A stretch of 64,000 bases of DNA from Rhizobium mongolense subsp. loessense (GCF_900099775.1 NZ_FMTM01000010.1:109931-173930); one strand, 5' to 3'. Counted from the stretch's first letter, positions 52,280-61,609 are shown. Notes: generated from the sequence alone by a model not told the origin. Made by a program: numbers and translations.

Positions 52280-53011
52280 TTAGTGGATACTGCCGCTATG
52301 GCAATTTTCCAATGAGAAATCATCGCCATTGCCGGACAATTGAATGAGACGCGTCAGGTTCAGGATCTTCATGTCGTGACGTCCGACCGGGACGAGAATG
52401 TTCCGGCTGGCGAGCTTGCTGATGGTGCGAGACACTGTCTCGATGGTGAGACCGAGATAGTCGGCAATATCGAGCCTGTTCATCGGCAGCATCACGAGGT
52501 CGCCTGCCGCGTTGGTCATTTCGCGGGAGATGAGCTGGAGCAGAAAACTGCACAAGCGCTCTTCTGCATTCTTCTTCGACAACAGCACCATCTGATCGTG
52601 CGCAGCGGCCATTTCCTGGCACAGCAGCGATATGAAATCAGGACGCAGACAGGCAGAGCGGGAGATTTCATCATGGAAATTCTTCCGTGCGATACGGCGG
52701 ATCTTGCAATCCGTGACGGCTTCGGCCGTGTAGAGGTAGCGCTTCTGGAGCGACGTGCCGACAAGGTCACCCGGATACAGAAATGCCGTGATGACGCGCC
52801 GGCCGTCGCCGATGATGCGGTAGAGGCGCATGACGCCTTCGACGAGTTCAAAAAGGTGGTTTGCAGGGTCGCCTTCCCAGAACAGGGCCTTGCCGGCTTG
52901 CAGCCCTTCTTGCGGAATAGAATTAAAAAGCGACTTCAGAGACAGCTGTCCCGAATTGTCATTCACCGAACCGTGAATGGCTTCGAACGCAATATTTTTT
53001 TGCATCAACAT
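52280..53011 (-). CDS. fixK: FixK, Crp/Fnr-family activator of microaerobic genes
   Basis: DNA-binding activator, 243 aa: cyclic-nucleotide-like barrel (~30-150), dimer helix, and a helix-turn-helix with recognition segment ETVSRTISKL that should read TTGAY-N4-RTCAA boxes. It lacks the N-terminal Cys cluster of oxygen-sensing Fnr, so it depends on upstream signalling. ATG 53011 follows GAGGGTTCTAAA. Its promoter region holds a K-box-like direct repeat and shares a FixK box with fixN, giving activation and probable autoregulation. Confidence 0.92.
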   Translation of the reverse strand: MLMQKNIAFEAIHGSVNDNSGQLSLKSLFNSIPQEGLQAGKALFWEGDPANHLFELVEGVMRLYRIIGDGRRVITAFLYPGDLVGTSLQKRYLYTAEAVTDCKIRRIARKNFHDEISRSACLRPDFISLLCQEMAAAHDQMVLLSKKNAEERLCSFLLQLISREMTNAAGDLVMLPMNRLDIADYLGLTIETVSRTISKLASRNILVPVGRHDMKILNLTRLIQLSGNGDDFSLENCHSGSIH

Positions 53012-53099
53012 TTTAGAACCCTCTGTCCCGTTTGATGAGGGTAATAGAAACGGTTCGCGTTACACCGGAATGCTGGCAGCGTGCGCATCGGTGCGAAAG

Positions 53100-53115
53100 T
53101 GTAACAGCTTGTAAC
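53100..53115 (-). promoter_or_regulatory. K-box-like direct repeat upstream of fixK
   Basis: On the minus strand the sequence is GTTACA-AGCT-GTTACA, a direct repeat with a 4-base gap, 89-104 bases before the fixK ATG. It matches the K-box (GTTACA-N4-GTTACA) which, as I recall, is bound by the response regulator FxkR in R. etli. Confidence 0.7.
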
Positions 53116-53182
53116 AGCGCGCCGGTTTGCTCCGGTCGTCGAAGAATAATCCAGCTTGCGCCTGCGCAGAACACTGCGGTCG

Positions 53183-53196
53183 TTGACATAGATCAA
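53183..53196 (+). promoter_or_regulatory. FNR/FixK box upstream of fixN
   Basis: TTGAC-ATAG-ATCAA, a full match to the consensus, 93 bases before the fixN ATG and on the far side from fixK. Confidence 0.85.
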
Positions 53197-53289
53197 GGAT
53201 CAGGCCCGGCGCTCGTGTCAGCTCTCCCAGGACAAGATCGGAGCGAAGGTTGCGCGTCTGCGTGATCATCTGTGCTTGGGGACAACGAC

Positions 53290-54906
53290 ATGAACTATAC
53301 GACGGAAACCGTGCTCATCGCCGTTTGCGCGTTCTTCGCGCTGCTCGGCGCCGCTTTTGCGCACGACCACCTCTTTGCGGCACATATGTGGGTGCTGTTC
53401 TTCGTGCTGATGGGAAGCACCCTTGTGCTCCTTCGCCGCGTCAATTTCGCACCGGCCGGTCGGCGGCCCAAGCCGGACTCGTCCGAATATTTCGACGATG
53501 TTGTTCGATACGGTGTCATCGCCACCGTGTTTTGGGGCGTGGTCGGCTTTCTCGTTGGGGTCGTCGTCGCGCTTCAGCTCGCCTATCCCGACTTGAACCT
53601 TGCTCCATATTTCAACTTCGGGCGCCTGCGGCCGGTCCACACATCCGCCGTCATTTTCGCTTTCGGCGGCAACGCGCTGATCGCCACCTCATTCTACGTC
53701 GTCCAGAGAACCTGTCGCGCCCGCCTCTTCGGCGGCAACCTCGGCTGGTTCGTATTTTGGGGCTACGAGCTCTTCATCGTCATGGCCGCGACGGGATATC
53801 TTCTGGGGATCACCGAGGGGCGGGAATATGCAGAGCCCGAATGGTATGTCGACATCTGGCTGACGATCGTCTGGGTCGCCTATCTTCTTGCATTCCTCGG
53901 AACGCTTTTGAAGCGCAAGGAACCGCACATCTATGTCGCGAACTGGTTCTACCTGGGCTTCATCGTCACAGTGGCGATGCTGCATGTCGTCAACAACCTG
54001 TCGGTACCGGTTTCCTTGCTCGGCTCGAAGAGCTATTCGGCATTCTCTGGCGTCCAGGATGCTCTGACCCAGTGGTGGTACGGCCATAACGCGGTTGGCT
54101 TCTTCCTGACCGCCGGCTTCCTGGGCATGATGTATTATTTCGTGCCGAAGCAGGCCAACCGACCGGTCTACTCCTACCGCCTGTCGATCATCCACTTCTG
54201 GGCCCTGATCTTCATGTATATCTGGGCCGGTCCGCATCACCTGCACTACACCGCTCTGCCGGATTGGGCGCAGACGCTGGGCATGGTGTTTTCCGTCATG
54301 CTCTGGATGCCTTCGTGGGGCGGCATGATCAACGGTCTGATGACCCTTTCCGGTGCCTGGGACAAGATCCGCACGGACCCGATCATCCGCATGATGATCA
54401 TGGCAATCGCCTTTTACGGGATGTCGACATTCGAAGGTCCCATGATGTCGGTCAAGTCTGTCAATTCGCTCAGCCACTATACGGAATGGACGATCGGTCA
54501 TGTCCATTCGGGCGCTCTCGGCTGGGTCGGCATGATCACCTTCGGCGCCGTCTACTACCTGACTCCAAAACTGTGGGGGAGGGAGCGCCTTTATAGCCTT
54601 CGCATGATCAACTGGCACTTCTGGCTCGCGACACTTGGCATCGTCATCTATGCCGCCGTGCTTTGGGTTGCCGGAATCCAGCAGGGGCTCATGTGGCGCG
54701 AATACAATAGCCAGGGCTTCCTCGTCTATTCCTTCGCCGAGACCGTTGCTGCCATGTTGCCCTACTACCTGCTGCGAGCCTTGGGCGGAACTCTCTATCT
54801 CGCGGGCGGTCTGATCATGGCCTTCAATGTCTACATGACCATCCGTGGTTACCAACGCAATGAGGCGCCGATGCCGGGTGCCCTCGTCGCCCAGCCTGCC
54901 GAGTGA
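53290..54906 (+). CDS. fixN: cbb3-type cytochrome c oxidase subunit I
   Basis: Catalytic subunit (538 aa, about 12 membrane helices) of the high-affinity cbb3 oxidase that reduces oxygen at the low levels found in nodules. Haem and copper ligands lie in LRPVHTSAVIFAF, WYGHNAVGFFLT, WAGPHHLHYTALPDW and WTIGHVHSGALGW, all intact. The ATG at 53290 gives MNYTTETV, the usual CcoN start; the ribosome site is weak. First gene of fixNOQP, with fixO starting 9 bases later. Confidence 0.97.
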   Translation: MNYTTETVLIAVCAFFALLGAAFAHDHLFAAHMWVLFFVLMGSTLVLLRRVNFAPAGRRPKPDSSEYFDDVVRYGVIATVFWGVVGFLVGVVVALQLAYPDLNLAPYFNFGRLRPVHTSAVIFAFGGNALIATSFYVVQRTCRARLFGGNLGWFVFWGYELFIVMAATGYLLGITEGREYAEPEWYVDIWLTIVWVAYLLAFLGTLLKRKEPHIYVANWFYLGFIVTVAMLHVVNNLSVPVSLLGSKSYSAFSGVQDALTQWWYGHNAVGFFLTAGFLGMMYYFVPKQANRPVYSYRLSIIHFWALIFMYIWAGPHHLHYTALPDWAQTLGMVFSVMLWMPSWGGMINGLMTLSGAWDKIRTDPIIRMMIMAIAFYGMSTFEGPMMSVKSVNSLSHYTEWTIGHVHSGALGWVGMITFGAVYYLTPKLWGRERLYSLRMINWHFWLATLGIVIYAAVLWVAGIQQGLMWREYNSQGFLVYSFAETVAAMLPYYLLRALGGTLYLAGGLIMAFNVYMTIRGYQRNEAPMPGALVAQPAE

Positions 54907-54915
54907 GGAACGACC

Positions 54916-55647
54916 ATGTCGATACTTGAGAAACACAAGATCATAGAAAAGAACGCGACGCTCCTACTGGTGGGATCGCTTCTGGTTGTCAGCGTTGGCG
55001 GCATCGTCGAAATCGCACCGTTGTTCTACCTGCAGAACACCATCGAAAAGGTGGAAGGGATGCGTCCCTATACGCCACTGGAACTGGCCGGCCGCAACAT
55101 CTATGTGCGTGAGGGCTGCTACGTCTGTCACAGCCAGATGATCCGGCCATTCCGCGACGAAGTCGAACGCTACGGACATTATTCGCTCGCAGCTGAATCG
55201 ATGTACGACCATCCCTTCCAATGGGGTTCGAAGCGCACCGGGCCGGATCTTGCGCGTGTCGGTGGGCGCTACTCGAACGAATGGCAGGTCCAGCACCTCG
55301 CCGATCCGCGCGCGGTCGTGCCGGAATCGATCATGCCGAGCTATGCCTTTCTCAAGACCAACGAGGTCACAGTCAGGGATGTCGGCATGGATATCAAGGC
55401 AAATGGGCTTGTCGGTGTGCCTTACACGCCGGACATGATCGCCAATGCCGAGGCGGATATGAAAATGCAGGCGGATGCGAACGCCGATACCACGGCACTG
55501 CTCGAACGCTATCCGAAGGCCAAGACGGGCGACTTCGACGGTGATCCTTCGAAGCTGTCGGAGATGGACGCTTTGGTGTCCTACCTGCAGATGCTCGGCA
55601 CCTTGGTCGACTATTCGACCTATGACGACGCAACCGGATATCGCTGA
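54916..55647 (+). CDS. fixO: cbb3 oxidase monohaem cytochrome c subunit II
   Basis: Membrane-anchored cytochrome c of 243 aa that passes electrons to FixN. One N-terminal helix (~15-38) and one haem motif, CYVCHSQM (~71-78), followed by the CcoO-typical SMYDHPFQWGSKRTGPDLAR. The axial Met is probably in SIMPSYAF. Short spacing to fixN and fixQ shows one operon. Confidence 0.96.
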   Translation: MSILEKHKIIEKNATLLLVGSLLVVSVGGIVEIAPLFYLQNTIEKVEGMRPYTPLELAGRNIYVREGCYVCHSQMIRPFRDEVERYGHYSLAAESMYDHPFQWGSKRTGPDLARVGGRYSNEWQVQHLADPRAVVPESIMPSYAFLKTNEVTVRDVGMDIKANGLVGVPYTPDMIANAEADMKMQADANADTTALLERYPKAKTGDFDGDPSKLSEMDALVSYLQMLGTLVDYSTYDDATGYR

Positions 55648-55659
55648 GGAACGCGCCCC

Positions 55660-55812
55660 ATGGAAACCTACACAGCAATGCGCCACTTCGCGGACAGTTG
55701 GGGCCTCCTTGCCATGACGCTGTTCTTCATCGGCGTTGTCCTTTTCACGCTCCGTCCGGGCAGCAGGGAAAGCGCCAATGACGCCGCAAGCATACCTTTG
55801 AAGGATGACTGA
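55660..55812 (+). CDS. fixQ: cbb3 oxidase small subunit FixQ
   Basis: A 50-aa single-helix protein (METYTAMRHFADSWGLLAMT, helix to about residue 31, then a polar tail ending PLKDD) that stabilises FixP binding to the oxidase core. ATG 55660 follows GAGGAACGCGCCCC, 12 bases after fixO. It is too short for a usual 60-codon cut-off but its place and sequence are typical. Confidence 0.93.
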   Translation: METYTAMRHFADSWGLLAMTLFFIGVVLFTLRPGSRESANDAASIPLKDD

Positions 55813-55813
55813 T

Positions 55814-56677
55814 ATGTCGGACAAACATGTTGACGAAGTCAGTGGCGTCGAAACCACTGGCCATGAATGGGACGGTATCCGCGAGCTGAACAATCCCATG
55901 CCGCGGTGGTGGGTCTGGACGTTCTATGCAACGATCCTTTGGGCGGTGGGATATGCCATCGCTTATCCTTCCATTCCGCTTCTGACCAACGCCACGAATG
56001 GACTCCTCGGGTTTTCGAGCCGCGCCGATCTTACACAGGAGGTGGAGACGGCAAGGTCGACCCAGACCGTCTATCTCGACCAGATCGCCGCAAAGACTGT
56101 CGGCGAAATCGACGCGGATGCCAATCTGAGGCAATTTGCCATCTCCGGCGGCGCCTCGGCGTTCAAGGTCAATTGCGCACCGTGCCACGGCAGTGGCGCA
56201 GCCGGCGGTCCGGGATTCCCGAACCTGAACGACGACGACTGGCTGTGGGGTGGCGATCTTGAATCAATCCAAAAGACCATTGCGCATGGCGTCCGTTTCG
56301 ACGGTGACGGCGACACCCACGTGTCGGAGATGCCGGCGTTTGCTGACGTTCTCGATGCCGCGCAAACCCGCAATGTCGCTGCCTACGTCTGGAGCCTGAC
56401 GAAGACGCCCTCCGATACAGAGATGGCAAGCGCCGGCAAGCAGGCTTTCCTCGACAACTGCGCGGCCTGTCACGGGGAAGACGGCAAGGGCAACGTCGAC
56501 ATGGGTGCGCCCAATCTGGCCGATGCCATCTGGCTGAAGGGGGAGGGCGAAGAGGCGATCGGCCGGCAGATCAGCGCGCCAAAACATGGCATGATGCCGG
56601 CCTGGTCCGCCCGCCTTGGCGAGACGACCGTGAAGGAACTCACCGTCTTCGTGCATTCGCTCGGCGGCGGAAAATAG
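55814..56677 (+). CDS. fixP: cbb3 oxidase dihaem cytochrome c subunit III
   Basis: Dihaem cytochrome c of 287 aa, the electron entry point of the oxidase. One membrane helix (~33-60) and two haem motifs, CAPCHGSG (~121) and CAACHGED (~215), are intact. ATG 55814 gives MSDKHVDEV, the usual start, with AAGGA upstream; an in-frame ATG at 55805 lies within fixQ. A 47-aa frame follows 9 bases after the stop. Confidence 0.96.
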   Translation: MSDKHVDEVSGVETTGHEWDGIRELNNPMPRWWVWTFYATILWAVGYAIAYPSIPLLTNATNGLLGFSSRADLTQEVETARSTQTVYLDQIAAKTVGEIDADANLRQFAISGGASAFKVNCAPCHGSGAAGGPGFPNLNDDDWLWGGDLESIQKTIAHGVRFDGDGDTHVSEMPAFADVLDAAQTRNVAAYVWSLTKTPSDTEMASAGKQAFLDNCAACHGEDGKGNVDMGAPNLADAIWLKGEGEEAIGRQISAPKHGMMPAWSARLGETTVKELTVFVHSLGGGK

Positions 56678-56686
56678 GAGGCTGAC

Positions 56687-56830
56687 ATGTCAACACGCGA
56701 TACCAATCCGCTGATCTCGCTCTATGGCACACCGCGCTCAGTCGTCCACACGCGGGTTTCCGTGCGGGCCAAGGTGCCAGTCACCGCAGAAGAGGAAAAG
56801 CGAGAGTCCGAAAACTTGGCCAGGCGATGA
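56687..56830 (+). CDS. 47-aa ORF at the end of the fixNOQP operon
   Basis: Frame MSTRDTNPLISLYGTPRS to a TGA at 56830, starting 9 bases after fixP behind an excellent AGGAGGCTGAC ribosome site. Polar, with a charged Glu/Lys/Arg-rich end and no membrane helix. I do not recognise it; it is not FixS, which is present elsewhere. Position and ribosome site suggest that it is co-translated with the oxidase. Confidence 0.55.
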   Translation: MSTRDTNPLISLYGTPRSVVHTRVSVRAKVPVTAEEEKRESENLARR

Positions 56831-56935
56831 TCAGTTTGACTTGCCTCAAGGATCATTCGACCACAAGCCGCTGATAAGCGGGCGTCCCCTGCGGGGCTCT
56901 TTCTTAGCAATCTCTCCTGGCCACGCCTTCGGCGT

Positions 56936-56959
56936 GCCACGCCTTCGACGTGGCTTTTT
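56936..56959 (+). terminator. Rho-independent terminator after fixNOQP
   Basis: GCCACG (56936-56941) pairs with CGTGGC (56949-56954), followed by TTTTT (56955-56959). A second small hairpin, CACGCC-TTC-GGCGTG, lies just upstream (56922-56936). Confidence 0.75.
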
Positions 56960-56983
56960 GCATTTAGGCGTACATCCGCCTTC

Positions 56984-56997
56984 TTGACCTACGTCAA
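56984..56997 (+). promoter_or_regulatory. FNR/FixK box upstream of fixG
   Basis: TTGAC-CTAC-GTCAA, perfect arms, 53 bases before the fixG ATG and after the fixNOQP terminator, so fixGHIS has its own low-oxygen promoter. Confidence 0.85.
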
Positions 56998-57050
56998 GGA
57001 AGGCAGCGTTGCGGAATGCGACAAGGGCGCATCAATGATGGATGCTGATC

Positions 57051-58628
57051 ATGAACCTCTACACCGCCCCCAATTCGCGCGACAACAAAACGGTGGAACA
57101 TCTTCAGGTGGAGCCGGTCAACGCGGCACGCAATCGTCAGCCCCTTTATGCCGCGCGCAAGAAAGTCTTCCCGAAAAGGGCGCAGGGGCGCTTCCGTCGC
57201 TTCAAATGGATCGTCATGCTGATGACGCTCGGGATCTATTATCTCTCACCATGGCTGCGGTGGGACCGGGGGCCTTACGCACCCGACCAGGCGATTCTGG
57301 TCGACCTGGCCTCGCGCCGCTTCTTCTTTTTGTTCATCGAGATCTGGCCGCAGGAGTTCTTCTATGTGGCGGGCCTGCTTGTCATGGCGGGATTTGGCTT
57401 GTTTCTGGTGACGTCCGCGGTCGGGCGAGCCTGGTGCGGCTACGCTTGTCCCCAGACGGTATGGGTCGATCTGTTTCTCGTCATTGAGCGCGCCATCGAG
57501 GGCGACCGCAACACAAGGATCAAACTCGACAATGCGCCATGGAGCGCGACCAAGCTGCTGAAGCGCGCCAGCAAGCACGCGATTTGGCTTGTCATCGGTG
57601 CAGGAACCGGTGGTGCGTGGATTTTCTATTTTGCTGACGCGCCAACATTGGCGCAAAGTTTCTTGGCGGGCCAGGCACCGGCCGTTGCCTATGCAACCGT
57701 CGCAACGCTTACCGCGACCACCTATGTGCTCGGCGGCCTGATGCGCGAGCAAGTCTGCACATACATGTGTCCGTGGCCGCGGATCCAAGGCGCCATGATC
57801 GACGAAAACTCCCTCGTCGTCACCTACAACGACTGGCGCGGCGAACCGCGCTCCCGCCACGCCAAGAAAGCGGTCCTCTCAGGCCAGGCCGTTGGAGACT
57901 GCGTCGATTGCAATGCCTGCGTGGCCGTCTGTCCGATGGGCATCGATATTCGCGACGGACAGCAAATGGAGTGCATCACCTGCGCGCTCTGCATCGATGC
58001 CTGCGATGGTGTCATGGACAAGCTGAACAAGCCGCGCGGCCTCATCGCCTATGCAACGCTGAGTGAATATGCCGCCAACATGGCACTTGCCACCGACACC
58101 GGAAAGACTGGCGTGCAGCCTCAGCGCGTTCGCGATGGTGACGGAAACTTCATCGCCGCAATCCGGCATTTCAATTGGCGCGTCATCTTCAGGCCGCGCG
58201 TGGTCTTTTACGCAGCCGTCTGGGCGGCAGTTGGCATTGGTATGCTCGTCCATCTCGCACTGCGAGAGCGGCTTAACCTCAACGTCGTGCACGACCGAAA
58301 CCCTCAGTTCGTCCTCGAATCAGACGGCTCGATCCGCAACGGCTACACGCTGCGCATTCTCAATATGCTGCCGCAGCCCCGCACGATTGCGTTGCATCTC
58401 GAAGGAATGGAAGGCGCGACGATGAGGATTCCGGAACTATCGGAAGAGGAAAGCCGGCAGTTCATGATTGAAACGAAGCCAGACACGGCAATGGCGCTCA
58501 AGGTGTTCGTCACGAGCAAGAATGCCTCCAGTGCCGTCAGCGAATTTCTCTTCGTGGCCGACGACCCGGCCGGCACGGATCACTCAGTCTACAAAGCCGC
58601 CTTCAATGCGCCAGGAGCCAGGAAATGA
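57051..58628 (+). CDS. fixG: cbb3 oxidase assembly ferredoxin FixG (CcoG)
   Basis: Inner-membrane iron-sulphur protein of 525 aa, thought to reduce copper for cbb3 assembly. About five membrane helices, the GRAWCGYACPQTVW motif, and two 4Fe-4S sites, CVDCNACVAVCP (~283) and CITCALCIDACD (~307). A C-terminal immunoglobulin-like periplasmic domain follows. ATG 57051 (MNLYTAP) is preferred to ATG 57042 three codons upstream; the ribosome site is modest. Overlaps fixH by four bases. Confidence 0.95.
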   Translation: MNLYTAPNSRDNKTVEHLQVEPVNAARNRQPLYAARKKVFPKRAQGRFRRFKWIVMLMTLGIYYLSPWLRWDRGPYAPDQAILVDLASRRFFFLFIEIWPQEFFYVAGLLVMAGFGLFLVTSAVGRAWCGYACPQTVWVDLFLVIERAIEGDRNTRIKLDNAPWSATKLLKRASKHAIWLVIGAGTGGAWIFYFADAPTLAQSFLAGQAPAVAYATVATLTATTYVLGGLMREQVCTYMCPWPRIQGAMIDENSLVVTYNDWRGEPRSRHAKKAVLSGQAVGDCVDCNACVAVCPMGIDIRDGQQMECITCALCIDACDGVMDKLNKPRGLIAYATLSEYAANMALATDTGKTGVQPQRVRDGDGNFIAAIRHFNWRVIFRPRVVFYAAVWAAVGIGMLVHLALRERLNLNVVHDRNPQFVLESDGSIRNGYTLRILNMLPQPRTIALHLEGMEGATMRIPELSEEESRQFMIETKPDTAMALKVFVTSKNASSAVSEFLFVADDPAGTDHSVYKAAFNAPGARK

Positions 58629-59122
58629 GCGACTACCAGATCACCAATGGCAAAGGCTTCACCGGCCGCCACATGCTTTTCATCATGCTTGTCTTCTTCG
58701 GCATCATCATTTCCGTCAACATGACGATGGCCTGGTACGCCTCGTCGAGCTGGAGTGGCCTGGTGGTGGAAAATACCTATGTCGCGAGCCAGGAATTCAA
58801 CAAAAAGGCGCAGGCAATGCACGCTATGGCCACGAGCGGCGTTTCTGGTGAATTCGCGCTTCAAGACGGGCTGATTGTCTATACGTTGCGCAATCGCGAC
58901 GGTTCGCCAGCCACCGCCGACGCGGTCACGGCGCATTTCAAGCGGCCGGTCGGCGACCACGAGGATTTCGTCATTCGATTGCCGAAGCGCCGTGACGGCC
59001 ATTTCGAAGCGCGCCACCGCGTCCTGTCGGGCGACTGGATCGTTGAAATCATTTCGAAGAACGAGGGCACGACCGTGATGCACGAGGCCCTCAGGATCAA
59101 TACGGCGGGGTTCGTCCAATGA
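58625..59122 (+). CDS. fixH: cbb3 oxidase assembly protein FixH (CcoH)
   Basis: A 165-aa protein with one N-terminal membrane helix (LFIMLVFFGIIISVNMTMA, ~19-37) and a periplasmic domain. The NMTMAWYASSSWSGLVVEN stretch is typical of FixH. It assists assembly or copper delivery with FixI. It overlaps fixG and fixI by four bases each. Confidence 0.94.
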   Translation: MSDYQITNGKGFTGRHMLFIMLVFFGIIISVNMTMAWYASSSWSGLVVENTYVASQEFNKKAQAMHAMATSGVSGEFALQDGLIVYTLRNRDGSPATADAVTAHFKRPVGDHEDFVIRLPKRRDGHFEARHRVLSGDWIVEIISKNEGTTVMHEALRINTAGFVQ

Positions 59123-61410
59123 CATGCTGCACCATGGATGTAGAATGCGTGCTGTCGCTGAGCAGCAACGTTATCAGCGCAGAGGAGGCACTGCTGGCCA
59201 GCCAGTCTCTGGGCTCCGGTCTCAGGCAATCGGATTTCAGCGTTCCAGGCGTCCACTGCGGTGTCTGCATCTCGACCATCGAAAAGGCGCTGACGCAGTT
59301 GCCTTATGTCAAGAACGCGCGGGTTAACCTCACGGCAAAGCGCGTGAGCTGCGTGTGGTACGAGGAGGTGAACGGCAAGCCGGTCAATCCAGCCGGCATT
59401 CTGTCTGCAATTGCGGCCTGCGGCTATCAAGCGCATTTGTTCACGGCTGACTTGAGCGACGATGATCGTGTTCGCAATCAGCTGCTGCTGGCAGTCGGTG
59501 TCTCGGGCTTCGCAGCGGCAAACATCATGCTGCTTTCCGTATCGATCTGGTCCGGGGCCGAGGCTGCAACGCGCGACATGTTTCATGGGATATCGGCAAT
59601 GATCGCGGCGCCCACACTGATCTATGCCGGACGTTTCTTCTACCAATCCGCATGGAACGCTTTGAAGCACGGCCGCACCAATATGGATGTGCCGATATCG
59701 CTTGCGGTGACGCTTTCTTATTCGATGTCGCTTTGGGAAACGATCCATCATGGAGAGCACGCCTGGTTCGATGCATCCGTATCCCTGCTGTTTTTTCTGT
59801 TGATTGGCCGCACACTCGATCACGTCATGCGCGACAAGGCACGCGCGGCAATCACCGGCCTGGCGCGGCTTGCCCCGCGCGGTGCGCTGCTGATCAACCC
59901 GGATGGCCCCAAACGTTATGTGCCGTTGGATGAAATCAATGTCGGAGATCTGATTGCCGTGCCGGCCGGCGAACGCATTCCGGTGGATGCCACCGTCGTT
60001 GCCGGTCGCAGCGAGGTCGATCTGTCTATCGTCACTGGGGAGAGCATTCCGATGGCGGTGTCGACGGGAAGCGAACTGAAGTCCGGTGCGATGAACCTGA
60101 CGGGATCGTTGACGATCAAGGCTGCGGCGACTGCAAGAAACTCGCTACTGGCCGAGATCATCGGCCTGATGGAAGCCGCAGAAGGCGGGCGCGCCCGCTA
60201 CCGGCGCATCGCCGATCGCGCCGCGAGCTACTACTCGCCCGCCGTTCATCTCCTGGCACTGATCTCCTTTCTCGGCTGGGGTCTGATCGGCGGCGACTGG
60301 AAGCAAGCGATGCTGGTGGCCGTCGCCGTCTTGATCATCACCTGCCCCTGCGCCCTGGGCCTGGCGGTGCCCGTTGTTCAGGTCGTGGCCGCCGGCACCC
60401 TGTTCCGGCGCGGCATCATGGTCAAAGACGGCTCGGCCATGGAACGACTGGCCGAGATCGATATGATTGCATTCGACAAGACCGGAACCTTGACGATGGG
60501 TCAGCCGCGTCTCGCTTACCACACCCATGCCGGCCCTCGCGAACTGGGCATTGCCGCCGGCCTGGCGGCTCATTCCCGGCATCCATTGTCACAGGCACTT
60601 TTGCGCGATGCCGGATCAAATGCCCTGGCATTTGATGGGGTCGAGGAGATCCCGGGCGCTGGATTGGAAGCGAAAAGCGGGGAGGGAACCTATCGTCTCG
60701 GCAATACGGCCTTCGCTTGCCCGGGAAGTCCGCGAGGCGCACAAAAAAGCGACGCCTTCTCCGAGGTCGTCCTATCGAAGGACGGGATCGAGCTTGCACG
60801 CTTTTATTTCGAGGATACGCTGCGGCCAGGTGCCGATGGCGCCATCAAGAGCCTTGCGGGTCAAGGGTTTGCCGCGATTGTGATGTCAGGCGACCGGGAA
60901 AGCATCGTCGACGCAACCGCCAAGACGCTCAAGATCGATCGCTGGCTTGCAGGATTGACGCCCCGGGGAAAGATGGAGGAATGCGAACGTCTGGGCAAGC
61001 TCGGCCATCGCGTCCTGATGGTCGGTGACGGGATCAACGACGCACCGGCGCTCTCGGCAGCTCATGTGTCGATGGCACCGGCGACGGCGGCAGATGTCGG
61101 CCGGCAGGCAGCAGACCTGGTCTTCATGCACGATAGTCTTGAGGCCGTGCCTGAGGCGATCTCGGTGTCGCGCCAGGCGGCTCGGTTGATCCGGCAGAAC
61201 TTCGCGCTGGCGATCGGCTACAACATCATCGCCGTACCGATCGCAATCGCGGGCTATGCGACGCCGCTGGTCGCGGCCGTGGCGATGTCGACATCGTCGC
61301 TCATCGTCGTTGCAAATGCCTTGCGTCTGAACGACAGGGCGAAGGACCCTGGCAAGCGGCATTCGATCCGCAATACGAAGCATTCGGCAGTGGAGTTCGT
61401 TTCGCCATGA
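59119..61410 (+). CDS. fixI: Copper-exporting P-type ATPase for cbb3 assembly (CcoI)
   Basis: P1B-type ATPase of 763 aa that moves copper outward for insertion into the oxidase. An N-terminal HMA domain has GVHCGVC (~45-51). Then TGES in the actuator domain, the transport motif TCPCALGL (~409), the phosphorylation site DKTGT (~453) and GDGINDAPAL. All key residues are present. It starts at ATG 59119 in overlap with fixH and ends in overlap with fixS. Confidence 0.96.
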   Translation: MTCCTMDVECVLSLSSNVISAEEALLASQSLGSGLRQSDFSVPGVHCGVCISTIEKALTQLPYVKNARVNLTAKRVSCVWYEEVNGKPVNPAGILSAIAACGYQAHLFTADLSDDDRVRNQLLLAVGVSGFAAANIMLLSVSIWSGAEAATRDMFHGISAMIAAPTLIYAGRFFYQSAWNALKHGRTNMDVPISLAVTLSYSMSLWETIHHGEHAWFDASVSLLFFLLIGRTLDHVMRDKARAAITGLARLAPRGALLINPDGPKRYVPLDEINVGDLIAVPAGERIPVDATVVAGRSEVDLSIVTGESIPMAVSTGSELKSGAMNLTGSLTIKAAATARNSLLAEIIGLMEAAEGGRARYRRIADRAASYYSPAVHLLALISFLGWGLIGGDWKQAMLVAVAVLIITCPCALGLAVPVVQVVAAGTLFRRGIMVKDGSAMERLAEIDMIAFDKTGTLTMGQPRLAYHTHAGPRELGIAAGLAAHSRHPLSQALLRDAGSNALAFDGVEEIPGAGLEAKSGEGTYRLGNTAFACPGSPRGAQKSDAFSEVVLSKDGIELARFYFEDTLRPGADGAIKSLAGQGFAAIVMSGDRESIVDATAKTLKIDRWLAGLTPRGKMEECERLGKLGHRVLMVGDGINDAPALSAAHVSMAPATAADVGRQAADLVFMHDSLEAVPEAISVSRQAARLIRQNFALAIGYNIIAVPIAIAGYATPLVAAVAMSTSSLIVVANALRLNDRAKDPGKRHSIRNTKHSAVEFVSP

Positions 61411-61565
61411 ACATGCTGATTTACCTCATTCCGATCGCGCTCTTCATGGGAGGATTGGGCCTTTTTGGTTTCCTGTGGTCCCTGAAGAACGGCCAATATG
61501 ACGATCTCGATGGCGCGTCATGGCGCATTCTCGATGACGAGGATGAAAAGATGCCCCGGCGGTGA
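61407..61565 (+). CDS. fixS: cbb3 oxidase maturation protein FixS (CcoS)
   Basis: A 52-aa protein with one membrane helix (MNMLIYLIPIALFMGGLGLF, extending to about residue 25) and the typical CcoS motif KNGQYDDLDG, then an acidic tail. Needed for cofactor insertion into the oxidase. ATG 61407 overlaps the fixI stop (ATGA). Last gene of fixGHIS. Confidence 0.95.
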   Translation: MNMLIYLIPIALFMGGLGLFGFLWSLKNGQYDDLDGASWRILDDEDEKMPRR

Positions 61566-61609
61566 GGTTTGACGCTTGCCAGGAGCGGCGGATCGTTACC
61601 GCCAGCCTG

